The translations under genes were made by a program, and so were the position numbers. The notes under the pieces are model-generated. The model ran no database searches. It was given only the letters and a program-made list of their open reading frames with translations, and was not told where the DNA came from. Shown in pieces: positions 19,942-26,766 of a stretch of DNA of 64,000 bases. Positions within the stretch are counted from its first letter, which is position 1; every line of letters begins with the position of its first letter. The DNA is from Pseudomonadales bacterium (GTDB lineage Bacteria; Pseudomonadota; Gammaproteobacteria; Pseudomonadales; Pseudohongiellaceae): positions 1 through 64,000 of the forward strand of contig JALQUB010000006.1 of the NCBI GenBank assembly GCA_023268635.1, in the 5' to 3' direction.

Positions 19942-21066
19942 TTAACGATCTGCGATATCAATCCAAGTCGATGTTTCGGGTCCAGTGTAATTGGCACTTG
20001 GACGGATTATACGATTGTTAGCCCGTTGTTCCTTCACGTGAGCCGCCCAGCCAGTCACGCGGGACATCACGAAAATAGGTGTGAAGAGCTTTGTCGGTAT
20101 GCCCATGAAGTGATAAGCAGAGGCGTGGAAAAAGTCTGCATTACAGAATAGTTTTTTCTCTCGCCACATAACTTCTTCGCAACGCACAGATACTGGATAG
20201 AGTGTCGTATCTCCCACTTCCGCCGCGAGTTTTTCGCTCCACTGCTTGATGATCACATTGCGTGGATCTGATTCGCTATAGATTGCATGGCCGAAGCCCA
20301 TGATCTTATCTTTGCGCTCCAACATGCCCATAATTTCTGCTTCTGCTTGTTCAGGGCTGGTCCAGTGCTCAATCATTTCCATGGCGGCCTCATTAGCGCC
20401 ACCGTGCAGCGGACCGCGTAAGGAGCCAATCGCTGCTGTGATGCAGGAATGCAGATCCGAAAGCGTCGATGCACAGACACGCGCAGTAAAAGTCGAAGCG
20501 TTGAATTCGTGCTCAGCGTATAGGATGAGCGAGACGTTCATTACGCGTGCGAAGAGTTCACGAGGAACGTCGCCGCTAAGCATGTGAAGGAAATGGGCGC
20601 CGATTGACGAGTCTTCGAGCGCGGTATCTATACGAACACCTTCGTGAGAGAAGCGATACCAATAGCAAATAATCGCGGGGAGAAGGGCGAGCAGCCGATC
20701 AATCGCATCATCTTGCTGATTGAAATTAGTTTCGGTTTCTAGATTGCCAAGCATGGAGCAGCCCGTTCGCATAACGTCCATCGGGTGAGCGTCTGCAGGT
20801 ATGCGTTCCAATACTTCTTTGAGCGCGTCTGGCAGGTTTCTCTGACTTTTTAATTTCGCGATATAAGCATCCAGTTCGGTTTGATTCGGAAGATGGCCCT
20901 TAAGTAGGAGGAAGGCAACCTCTTCAAATTGTGCTTTTTCAGCGAGCTCACTGATGTCATAGCCTCGATAGGTTAGCCCTGTGCCAGTCTTTCCAACGGT
21001 GCACAGGGCCGTCTCTCCCGCGACTTGTCCGCGTAGGCCTGCTCCACTTAATTTTTTCTCTGCCAT
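19942..21066 (-). CDS. prpC: 2-methylcitrate synthase
   Basis: It condenses propionyl-CoA with oxaloacetate to 2-methylcitrate. The 374-residue length fits the short PrpC-type branch of citrate synthases, not the 430-residue hexameric GltA. Visible motifs are GLTYRGYDISELAE at the N-terminus, SLRGPLHGGANEAAMEMIEHW with an active-site His, MGFGHAIYSESDPRNVIIK with the second catalytic His, and FTPIFVMSRVTGWAAHVKEQ near the end. A G-rich ribosome binding site (AAGGGGGAA) precedes the ATG. It lies between prpB (42 bases upstream) and prpD (74 bases downstream), which settles methylcitrate rather than citrate synthesis. Confidence 0.96.
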   Translation of the reverse strand: MAEKKLSGAGLRGQVAGETALCTVGKTGTGLTYRGYDISELAEKAQFEEVAFLLLKGHLPNQTELDAYIAKLKSQRNLPDALKEVLERIPADAHPMDVMRTGCSMLGNLETETNFNQQDDAIDRLLALLPAIICYWYRFSHEGVRIDTALEDSSIGAHFLHMLSGDVPRELFARVMNVSLILYAEHEFNASTFTARVCASTLSDLHSCITAAIGSLRGPLHGGANEAAMEMIEHWTSPEQAEAEIMGMLERKDKIMGFGHAIYSESDPRNVIIKQWSEKLAAEVGDTTLYPVSVRCEEVMWREKKLFCNADFFHASAYHFMGIPTKLFTPIFVMSRVTGWAAHVKEQRANNRIIRPSANYTGPETSTWIDIADR

Positions 21067-21108
21067 AATAAGTTCCCCCTTATCAATTATTAGATTTGCG
21101 CAGTTAAA

Positions 21109-21990
21109 TTAGTTCGATTCTGAATCGAACAATGCGTCTAATTTTTGTTCGTAAGCGTGGTAGCCAAGCACTTCATAGAGTTCCATACGTGTCTGCATTT
21201 TGTCGACGACGGCGTTTTGGTCGCCATTGATTGCGATCGCTTGATAAACGTCTAATGCCGCCTTGCTCATCGCGCGGAAGGCACTCAATGGATAGAGCAC
21301 CATACCGACACCTTGGTCCGCCAGTTCGGCGGAATTGAACAAAGGAGTTTGACCAAATTCGGTAATGTTCGCGAGGATAGGGACGTTCACGGCTTCAGCG
21401 AATTGCTTGTACTGGGCGAGTTCATTGATCGCTTCGGGGAATATCGCATCTGCGCCGGCTTCTACACAGGCGATCGCGCGCTCTATTGCGGAGTCCATTC
21501 CTTCAACTGCGAGTGCATCTGTCCTAGCCATAATCACGAAATCGTCATCAATGCGCGCATCGACAGCCGCTTTCACGCGATCAACCATCTCTGCTTGCGA
21601 AACAATTGCCTTATTGGGCCTGTGTCCACAGCGTTTCTGGGCGACTTGATCTTCTAAATGCACGGCCGCAGCGCCGGCCTTTTCCATCGCTTGAATAGTT
21701 CTGGCGATATTGAAGGCGCCACCCCAGCCTGTGTCGATGTCGACAAGCAGGGGAAGGTCGCAGGCATTGCCAATACGTTCAACGTCGGCGATGACGTCGT
21801 TGAGGCTGGTGATCCCTAGATCAGGAAGTCCGTAGGATGCATTGGCTACGCCTCCGCCTGAAAGATAGATGGCCTTGTGACCCGCGTTCTGTGCAAGCAT
21901 GGCACAGTAGGCGTTAATCGCCCCAACGATCTGCAGTGGGTGGTTGTCCTTCAATGCTTGTCGAAATTTCGCGCCTTGTGACAGTTTCAT
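21109..21990 (-). CDS. prpB: 2-methylisocitrate lyase
   Basis: It cleaves 2-methylisocitrate to pyruvate and succinate, ending the methylcitrate cycle. The 293-residue protein belongs to the isocitrate lyase/PEP mutase barrel family, with [24 protein letters not shown] for magnesium binding, [17 protein letters not shown] carrying the KRCGH catalytic loop, and MARTDA. The ribosome binding site is GGTGAG. It is the first enzyme gene after the GntR regulator, 45 bases downstream. Confidence 0.96.
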   Translation of the reverse strand: MKLSQGAKFRQALKDNHPLQIVGAINAYCAMLAQNAGHKAIYLSGGGVANASYGLPDLGITSLNDVIADVERIGNACDLPLLVDIDTGWGGAFNIARTIQAMEKAGAAAVHLEDQVAQKRCGHRPNKAIVSQAEMVDRVKAAVDARIDDDFVIMARTDALAVEGMDSAIERAIACVEAGADAIFPEAINELAQYKQFAEAVNVPILANITEFGQTPLFNSAELADQGVGMVLYPLSAFRAMSKAALDVYQAIAINGDQNAVVDKMQTRMELYEVLGYHAYEQKLDALFDSESN

Positions 21991-22035
21991 TTCTTCTCAC
22001 CTTCGCTAGTAGACATGGATTATTGCAATGGGCAC

Positions 22036-22782
22036 TTATCGATTCGCGCCTAGATTTTCGTTTTCAGATTCACGTAATTGTTGGATTAGAGTCGCCTTCG
22101 CGCTTGCGATATGCCGGCGCATCAACAGATCGGCCAATTCAGCATCGCCATCTTCAATAGCATCAACTATGCGATGGTGTTCCTTGAAGGCCTGTTGAGG
22201 CCGCGACGGGCGGCTGCTTGTCTGGAGGCGATAGAGCCTCAGCAAATGATAGAGCTCATCACAAAGCAAGTTGAAAAGTCGTGTATTCCCGCTGAGCGAT
22301 ACGATGAGGTAATGGAAATCTAGATCGCCTTCTTTCTGGTAATAGCGCTTACCATCTTCGGAGTCAATTTGGTGTTCATGGCGAGCTAGAAGGGCGCGGA
22401 GTTGGGTGCAATCTTCCGCCGTAGCGTGTTGGGCGGCGAGACCACAGGCTAGCCCCTCCAATGCTTCACGAATTTCATAAATCTCGATGGCTTTGCGGGT
22501 GTCCAGCGCAATAACTCGCGCGCCAACATTGGGTCGGATTTCTACCAGCTTGGCGCCTTCTAGGCGCCGGATGGCCTCTCTGAGAGGTCCGCGGCTAATA
22601 CCGAACTGCTTGCTGAGTTGGGGTTCGTTGATTTTGGAGCCTGGGGCAATCTCCCCGCTCACAATAGCTGTGCGAATTTGATCGAAAACCGAGTCAGCGC
22701 GCGTAGAAACCGCGATAGGTGCGATGTCAGCGTTGGGCGCCACCGCCTCAAGATCGTCAGTATTGTCGACAATATTACTCAT
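22036..22782 (-). CDS. GntR family (FCD domain) regulator, probable prp operon regulator
   Basis: This 248-residue transcription factor has an N-terminal winged helix (VFDQIRTAIVSGEIAPGSKINEPQLSKQFGISRGPLREAIRRLEGAKLVEI) and a C-terminal FCD ligand domain (EIYEIREALEGLACGLAA, then DFHYLIVSLSGNTRLFNLL and a late HHRIVDAIEDGD segment whose His residues usually bind metal). About 35 extra residues lie ahead of the HTH. It leads the prpBCD genes on the same strand, and a GntR-type palindrome stands 40 bases upstream of its start, so autoregulated control of propionate catabolism is the likely role. The effector is presumably 2-methylcitrate or a related acid, an inference only. Confidence 0.9.
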   Translation of the reverse strand: MSNIVDNTDDLEAVAPNADIAPIAVSTRADSVFDQIRTAIVSGEIAPGSKINEPQLSKQFGISRGPLREAIRRLEGAKLVEIRPNVGARVIALDTRKAIEIYEIREALEGLACGLAAQHATAEDCTQLRALLARHEHQIDSEDGKRYYQKEGDLDFHYLIVSLSGNTRLFNLLCDELYHLLRLYRLQTSSRPSRPQQAFKEHHRIVDAIEDGDAELADLLMRRHIASAKATLIQQLRESENENLGANR

Positions 22783-22821
22783 GGGAGCTGATTATTCAGC
22801 AATAGAAACGATAATTCAACT

Positions 22822-22837
22822 AAATTGTCTACAATTT
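22822..22837. promoter_or_regulatory. Likely GntR operator upstream of the prp operon
   Basis: AAATTGTCTACAATTT is a perfect 7+2+7 inverted repeat. Its core TTGTCTACAA matches the TTGTNTACAA-type sites bound by FCD-class GntR proteins. It is the only strong dyad in the 134-base gap ahead of the regulator gene. Confidence 0.7.
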
Positions 22838-22867
22838 GAGTATTGGGAGGGGCGTTTGAAAAAATAG

Positions 22868-22893
22868 AAAAAAGGCGCCATAGGCGCCTTTTT
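22868..22893. terminator. Intrinsic terminator after the beta-lactamase-like gene
   Basis: GGCGCC (22874-22879) and GGCGCC (22883-22888) pair around the loop ATA, extended by A6/T5 runs on either side. It lies 24 bases beyond the stop of the minus-strand gene at 22917 and isolates it from the prp operon. Confidence 0.87.
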
Positions 22894-22916
22894 CGTAGAG
22901 CTTGAAAATGAGCTAA

Positions 22917-24248
22917 CTAGTCACCGGTAGGGTGAGTGATGGCTTGATAGAGCAGTCGGCGAGAAGTGCCGCGTACATCGGGGATGCCGTTGCCAAATTG
23001 TTGAATCATGCCAACGAAGACGATGTCCTCCACGGGATCTACCCAGAACCACGTGCCCGCTGCGCCGCCCCAATAGTATTCACCTTTGGAGTAGCTTTCT
23101 GCTTCGACGGGATCTTCGATGATGGCGAAATCCAGACCGAAAGTTGTGCCGTTGGCTCCTAAGATGCTGTCTTTCATGCCGCGTGGCAATTGATTGCGGT
23201 GCATGAGTTCGACCGTGAGCGGGGCGAGAATGCGCACGCCGTCTAATTCACCACCATTCAACAACATTTGACTGAAACGGAGGTAGTCCATCGTTGAGCC
23301 GACGAGGCCGCCGCCACCGCCTTCGAATTCATGCTCTTCTAGGTAGCTTGCGCCACCCGCGAAACCTCGGTTCGGAGAAAGTTTGCCGTCGGGACCTAGG
23401 GCATAGACTTCGGCGAGTCGGTCAGCCTTCGCTGGCGGCACGAAGAAGTCGGTATCAACCATGCCTAATGGCTCAAAGATGCGTTGTTCTAGGAAGTCGG
23501 AGAAGCGTTGCCCCGACAATTTTTCGACAAGATAACCTTGCACATCGACTGAAACGCTGTAATGCCAAAGAGAGCCAGGTTGCTGGCGTAAGGGTATTTT
23601 GGCGAGCTTGTCGATCATGTCTTGCAGATTTGAGTTCGGGTCTAATACCACCGCTTCGTTATACAGATCATCGACCTTCGATTGCGAAAATAGCCCGTAG
23701 GTGAGTCCTCCGGTGTGACTCATAAGTTCGCGTATCGTCATCGGATGATCGGGGGCTTCGGTGAGGACATTGCCATCGTCGTCCATGCCCGCGTAGACCT
23801 GCAGGTCTTTGAACTCGGGGATGTACTTGGCGACAGGGTCGGAGAGCTTAAATTTCCCTTCTTCATAGAGCATCATCATCGCCACGCCAGTGATGGGCTT
23901 GGACATGGAATAGATGCGGAAGAGATCATCGTGCTCCATCGGATCATTCGCTGCGATGTCACGATTGCCAACCGCTTCGAAGTGGAAGATTTTTCCGTCA
24001 CGTGCTGCCGCAGTGACTACGCCGGCAAGGCGGCCTTCATCGACGAAGCCCTGCATCGTTTGGGTGAGTCGCTCCAATCTCGCTGAATCAATGCCAACAG
24101 ACTCGGGGCTCGCGAAAGCCAGTCCGGATGAACTGCGTGATGAAGAACCAGGCTGTGCCGCGCAACCGGCGACAAAAGCGAGGCATAGAACCAAGCAAGC
24201 CCTTAGGGCGTGCACTGAGGATAATGGGTTTGTAGAGTGATTATTCAT
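22917..24248 (-). CDS. Serine beta-lactamase-fold lipoprotein (class C/esterase-like, peptidase S12 family)
   Basis: This 443-residue exported protein has a signal sequence ending in the lipobox FVAGC, so it is probably lipid-anchored. The catalytic domain carries SMSKPITG (Ser-x-x-Lys), HYSVSVDVQGYLVEKLSG (Tyr motif) and near the end GGAAGTWFWVDPVEDI, which takes the place of the KTG box in the esterase-type branch. MTIRELMSHTGGLTYG is a hallmark of this group. Such proteins include esterases, D-amino-acid peptidases and other hydrolases; real beta-lactam resistance is unlikely and the substrate is unknown. It stands alone with its own terminator and has no linked ampR. Confidence 0.88.
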   Translation of the reverse strand: MNNHSTNPLSSVHALRACLVLCLAFVAGCAAQPGSSSRSSSGLAFASPESVGIDSARLERLTQTMQGFVDEGRLAGVVTAAARDGKIFHFEAVGNRDIAANDPMEHDDLFRIYSMSKPITGVAMMMLYEEGKFKLSDPVAKYIPEFKDLQVYAGMDDDGNVLTEAPDHPMTIRELMSHTGGLTYGLFSQSKVDDLYNEAVVLDPNSNLQDMIDKLAKIPLRQQPGSLWHYSVSVDVQGYLVEKLSGQRFSDFLEQRIFEPLGMVDTDFFVPPAKADRLAEVYALGPDGKLSPNRGFAGGASYLEEHEFEGGGGGLVGSTMDYLRFSQMLLNGGELDGVRILAPLTVELMHRNQLPRGMKDSILGANGTTFGLDFAIIEDPVEAESYSKGEYYWGGAAGTWFWVDPVEDIVFVGMIQQFGNGIPDVRGTSRRLLYQAITHPTGD

Positions 24249-24386
24249 GGCTAGGTTGTTACCTATTTTTGTTTATATGATGCAACTGTTGCGGAACTGA
24301 TCGCGTGTTCGAGAATAGGACGAGCTAGCGGGGTTTGTCTAGGTGAGAGTTTCGTGAGGAGAGGGTGTTACACTTGGCGGCGAGAT

Positions 24387-24614
24387 TTAGGCGTGGGAAG
24401 CCATGTGTTGAATGACGCCAGGTTTGCGGCTTTCTACTTTAGAGATGCTGTATTCGTAATTCGCGGCGCAGGGGTCGATGTCTAAAGCTTCATCGATTGC
24501 CGCAGAGAGATCGGCTTGGGCGGCTTGGCGGGTCAAGTAGGGACCTGAGATCCTGACTTGCAAGCTCTTATCCTTGGGGGATGAGGCGACTATATAAAAA
24601 TTCTTAGCGTCCAC
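24387..24614 (-). CDS. Small protein of unknown function (75 residues)
   Basis: I do not recognise a family. The predicted protein (MDAKNFYIVASSPKDKSLQ...) has a regular soluble composition: a likely beta strand FYIVAS, a second VRISGPY, then a helix TRQAAQADLSAAIDEALDID and a final strand YEYSISKVE, as expected for a small alpha-beta fold. Translation would begin at GTG 24614 behind TAGAGA. It has no signal peptide, no membrane helix and one cysteine. It lies alone between two transcription units, with 138 and 171 bases on its sides. It could still be a chance frame, but the composition argues for a real gene. Confidence 0.58.
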   Translation of the reverse strand: MDAKNFYIVASSPKDKSLQVRISGPYLTRQAAQADLSAAIDEALDIDPCAANYEYSISKVESRKPGVIQHMASHA

Positions 24615-24785
24615 AGAATTCTCTATTCAAACTTAGTTCCAGTCTTAGTGGCGTGTTCGGTGCCTGACCTAGCTTAAGACTACTATCGGCACCAACAAGA
24701 GTATCGCCAGTATTTTGGTGGAGCGGATTCTACGCCCCTTGATTGCGCCGCGCTACCCTTTTCGGCAATGTGGAGTTAGCCGGCT

Positions 24786-25469
24786 ATGACACGGATATCG
24801 CTTATCATTCCAGTCCTCAATGAAGGGGCTTCTCTCAGGGATTTCCTTGAGCGACTGCAAGATTGGCGTGCGCTGGGGCATGAGCTGATTTTGGTCGATG
24901 GCGGCAGTAACGACGGTAGTCCTGAGATAGCTGCTCCCTACGTAGACCAGCTGTGCCGAGCGAAGCCAAGTAGGGCGGGGCAAATGAACTATGGCGCTGA
25001 ACGAGCTAGTGGCGATGCGCTGTTATTCCTGCATGCTGATACGCAGTTGCCCGAGCGAGGGTTAGAATTGCTGAGGGCAGCTCTGGCAGCTGGAGCGCAG
25101 TGGGGATGGTTCGATGTCCGCTTCGATAATCCCGCGCTTGTCTTTAAGATGATCGCCGGTTTCATGAATCTACGCGCAAGATGGACCCGGGTTTGCACGG
25201 GGGATCAGGCGCTGTTTTTGACGCGGAAGATGTTTGATCGCGTAGGCGGCTTCCCGCAACAATCGCTGATGGAGGATGTCGCCATCAGTAAACGGTTGCG
25301 GCAACATGCTGAGCCAATCGTCATGTCTGCCAAGGTTGAAACCGCGAGTCGCCGTTGGCAGCAGCGTGGAATAATATCGACCATTTTGTTGATGTGGGAT
25401 CTTAGATTGCGCTATTTCCTGGGGCAGTCTCCTGAATCGCTGCATGCCCGCTATTACCCTAAGGACTAA
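24786..25469 (+). CDS. TIGR04283-type family 2 glycosyltransferase
   Basis: This 227-residue GT-A fold glycosyltransferase opens with ISLIIPVLNEGASLRDFLERL and has LILVDGGSNDGS, SRAGQMNYGAERASGDALLFLHADTQLP with the metal-binding HAD, and GDQALFLTRKMFDRVGGFPQQSLMEDV. These features fit the TIGR04283 group, which is named for arsenosugar biosynthesis in some organisms but is widespread without arsenic genes. It is followed 10 bases later by its usual partner, a TIGR04282 protein. The acceptor sugar or lipid is unknown. Confidence 0.88.
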   Translation: MTRISLIIPVLNEGASLRDFLERLQDWRALGHELILVDGGSNDGSPEIAAPYVDQLCRAKPSRAGQMNYGAERASGDALLFLHADTQLPERGLELLRAALAAGAQWGWFDVRFDNPALVFKMIAGFMNLRARWTRVCTGDQALFLTRKMFDRVGGFPQQSLMEDVAISKRLRQHAEPIVMSAKVETASRRWQQRGIISTILLMWDLRLRYFLGQSPESLHARYYPKD

Positions 25470-25479
25470 GGACGGGTAT

Positions 25480-26130
25480 ATGAAGTATGCGCACGCGCGT
25501 CTCGTCGTATTCGCGAAACAAGCTATCCCCGGACAAGTAAAGACTAGGCTCATTCCTGCCTTAGGAGAGGGGGGCGCAACGAGTCTTCACCGAGCCATGG
25601 TCGAGCGGGTCGCGGCGATATTGTCCCAAGCGCAGCTGGCGCCGTGGCGATTCGCGGTCGCGGGTGAGGCTGAAGACCCTTTATTCGCGGGTAAAGGAGC
25701 GGATCTTCCGCCATTGGTACAGCACGGTAATGATCTCGGAGAGCGGATGGCGAACGCCGTTGAGGAAAGCTTTGCGGGGCAAGACGGCGAGGGGGGTGTC
25801 GATGCCGTTTTGCTCTTGGGGGCAGATTGTCCGGCAATCGATTCAGGCGTGATTGAAACAGCGTTGGCCGAGTTGGCGAGGGGGACGGAAGTTGTATTCG
25901 TGCCAGCCGAGGATGGTGGTTATGTCCTGCTAGGCTTGAGACGACCGATGCCCTGCCTGTTCCATGAAATGCCGTGGGGCACATCGGCGATCTTGCGAAT
26001 GAGCGTTGAACGCCTGGAAGAGTCGAAGGTTAAATATCGCTGTCTCGACGTATTGTGGGATGTCGATGTTCCTGCAGACCTTGATCGGCTTGCGCAGTTA
26101 GACCCGCCTTTAAAGTGGCGGCGAACTTAA
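25480..26130 (+). CDS. TIGR04282/DUF2064 glycosyltransferase-like protein
   Basis: This 216-residue protein with a nucleotidyltransferase-like GT-A fold shows ARLVVFAKQAIPGQVKTRLIPALGEGGA at the N-terminus, GNDLGERMANAVEESF, VLLLGADCPAI and PAEDGGYVLLGLRRP, all diagnostic for DUF2064. I chose ATG 25480 because AAGGA stands about 7 bases before it; the longer in-frame ATG at 25444 lies inside the preceding gene. It probably works with the adjacent family 2 glycosyltransferase in making a glycosylated small molecule. Its stop interlocks with that of the minus-strand FlgM-like gene (TTAA, 26127-26130). Confidence 0.88.
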   Translation: MKYAHARLVVFAKQAIPGQVKTRLIPALGEGGATSLHRAMVERVAAILSQAQLAPWRFAVAGEAEDPLFAGKGADLPPLVQHGNDLGERMANAVEESFAGQDGEGGVDAVLLLGADCPAIDSGVIETALAELARGTEVVFVPAEDGGYVLLGLRRPMPCLFHEMPWGTSAILRMSVERLEESKVKYRCLDVLWDVDVPADLDRLAQLDPPLKWRRT

Positions 26131-26441
26131 TCTTCGCCCGCAGTATCATCCTTGCGGTCAAAATTAAGCATCTTGTCGGCAAGTTTGCTGCTATCGATCG
26201 TGAATTCTCCTTTCTCGAGCCGGTTGTTGAGTTCAACCACTCTCGCCATATCCATGCTGGGAAGTCCTTCAATTGCGGTGCGTAATTCGGCGGTTAGCCG
26301 TTCGAGTTTGCTGAGCTCGGTGGCGAGATCTTTCGCGCTACGAGCCGATTCCTCGCGGCTAGCTCTCGCGTCTCGCACCTTGGCCAATACGCTCAGTAGT
26401 TCGTCGCTTGGTGCGTTGACTGAATGATTCGAGTTATCCAA
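26127..26441 (-). CDS. FlgM-like anti-sigma-28 factor homolog
   Basis: The 104-residue protein has a C-terminal part, MDMARVVELNNRLEKGEF then TIDSSKLADKML, that fits the FlgM pattern (Val-x-x-Leu, basic GxF/Y, then I-D-x-x-K-L/I-A-D-x-hydrophobic), the part that binds the flagellar sigma factor FliA. The N-terminal half is a strongly charged heptad-like helix rather than the disordered segment usual in FlgM. The only suitable start is TTG 26441, with a modest GAGA upstream. No flgA, flgN or other structural flagellar gene is in the window, but a FleQ-like regulator is divergent next door. It may be a true FlgM displaced from its operon or a related regulator of another sigma factor. Confidence 0.68.
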   Translation of the reverse strand: MDNSNHSVNAPSDELLSVLAKVRDARASREESARSAKDLATELSKLERLTAELRTAIEGLPSMDMARVVELNNRLEKGEFTIDSSKLADKMLNFDRKDDTAGED

Positions 26442-26766
26442 GGTGTGGTCTCATGCGTCGTTAAATCATGATGGTTTCACATTGTCTCGCGGCATTAACT
26501 GGGTCTTGAATAGCCACTTTAATCCATGCTCCGAGCCTAGTTTATAACGTCGCGCATCGGAAATTCTTTAAATATTTAGCGCGCTAAAGTGATTGCTCAC
26601 CATGAGGTGACCGGAATAATTGACTCTGCTGCTCACGCGATGTCTAATCACTCGAAGTGCCAAAAATAGGCCGCAATGCCTCTTCCGCTCAACGCTAGCT
26701 ATGAGCGGAAGCCATTTTTGGTGACTCAAATAGCCCTATATTCTCGGTAGTTAGATATTACGAAAC
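26442..26766. promoter_or_regulatory. Intergenic control region between the flgM-like and fleQ-like genes
   Basis: This 325-base gap is free of genes. It contains a perfect 14-base palindrome TTTAGCGCGCTAAA (26575-26588), an ATTGAC half-site resembling half of a FleQ box (around 26619-26624), and a long hairpin (26660-26721). A possible -10 (TATATT, 26737-26742) precedes the fleQ-like gene without a good -35. I found no sigma54 -24/-12 pair (GG-N10-GC in a TGGCAC context) here. Confidence 0.55.
26660..26721. repeat. Long hairpin with interior loop upstream of the fleQ-like gene
   Basis: CTTCCGCTCA (26682-26691) pairs perfectly with TGAGCGGAAG (26702-26711) over a 10-base loop. Outside it, CCAAAAAT (26660-26667) pairs with ATTTTTGG (26714-26721). 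The A-run and T-run make it look like a bidirectional terminator, yet it lies between divergent gene starts. Confidence 0.75.

Noticed and set aside
23294-23704. 136-residue Arg/His-rich frame opposite the beta-lactamase-like gene
   Set aside because: Composition (many Arg, His, Ser) is that of an antisense frame; the opposite strand encodes the clear S12 protein.
22917-24248. Antibiotic resistance beta-lactamase
   Set aside because: The lipobox, the esterase-type end motif and lack of a KTG box point to a general S12 hydrolase; no ampR neighbour.
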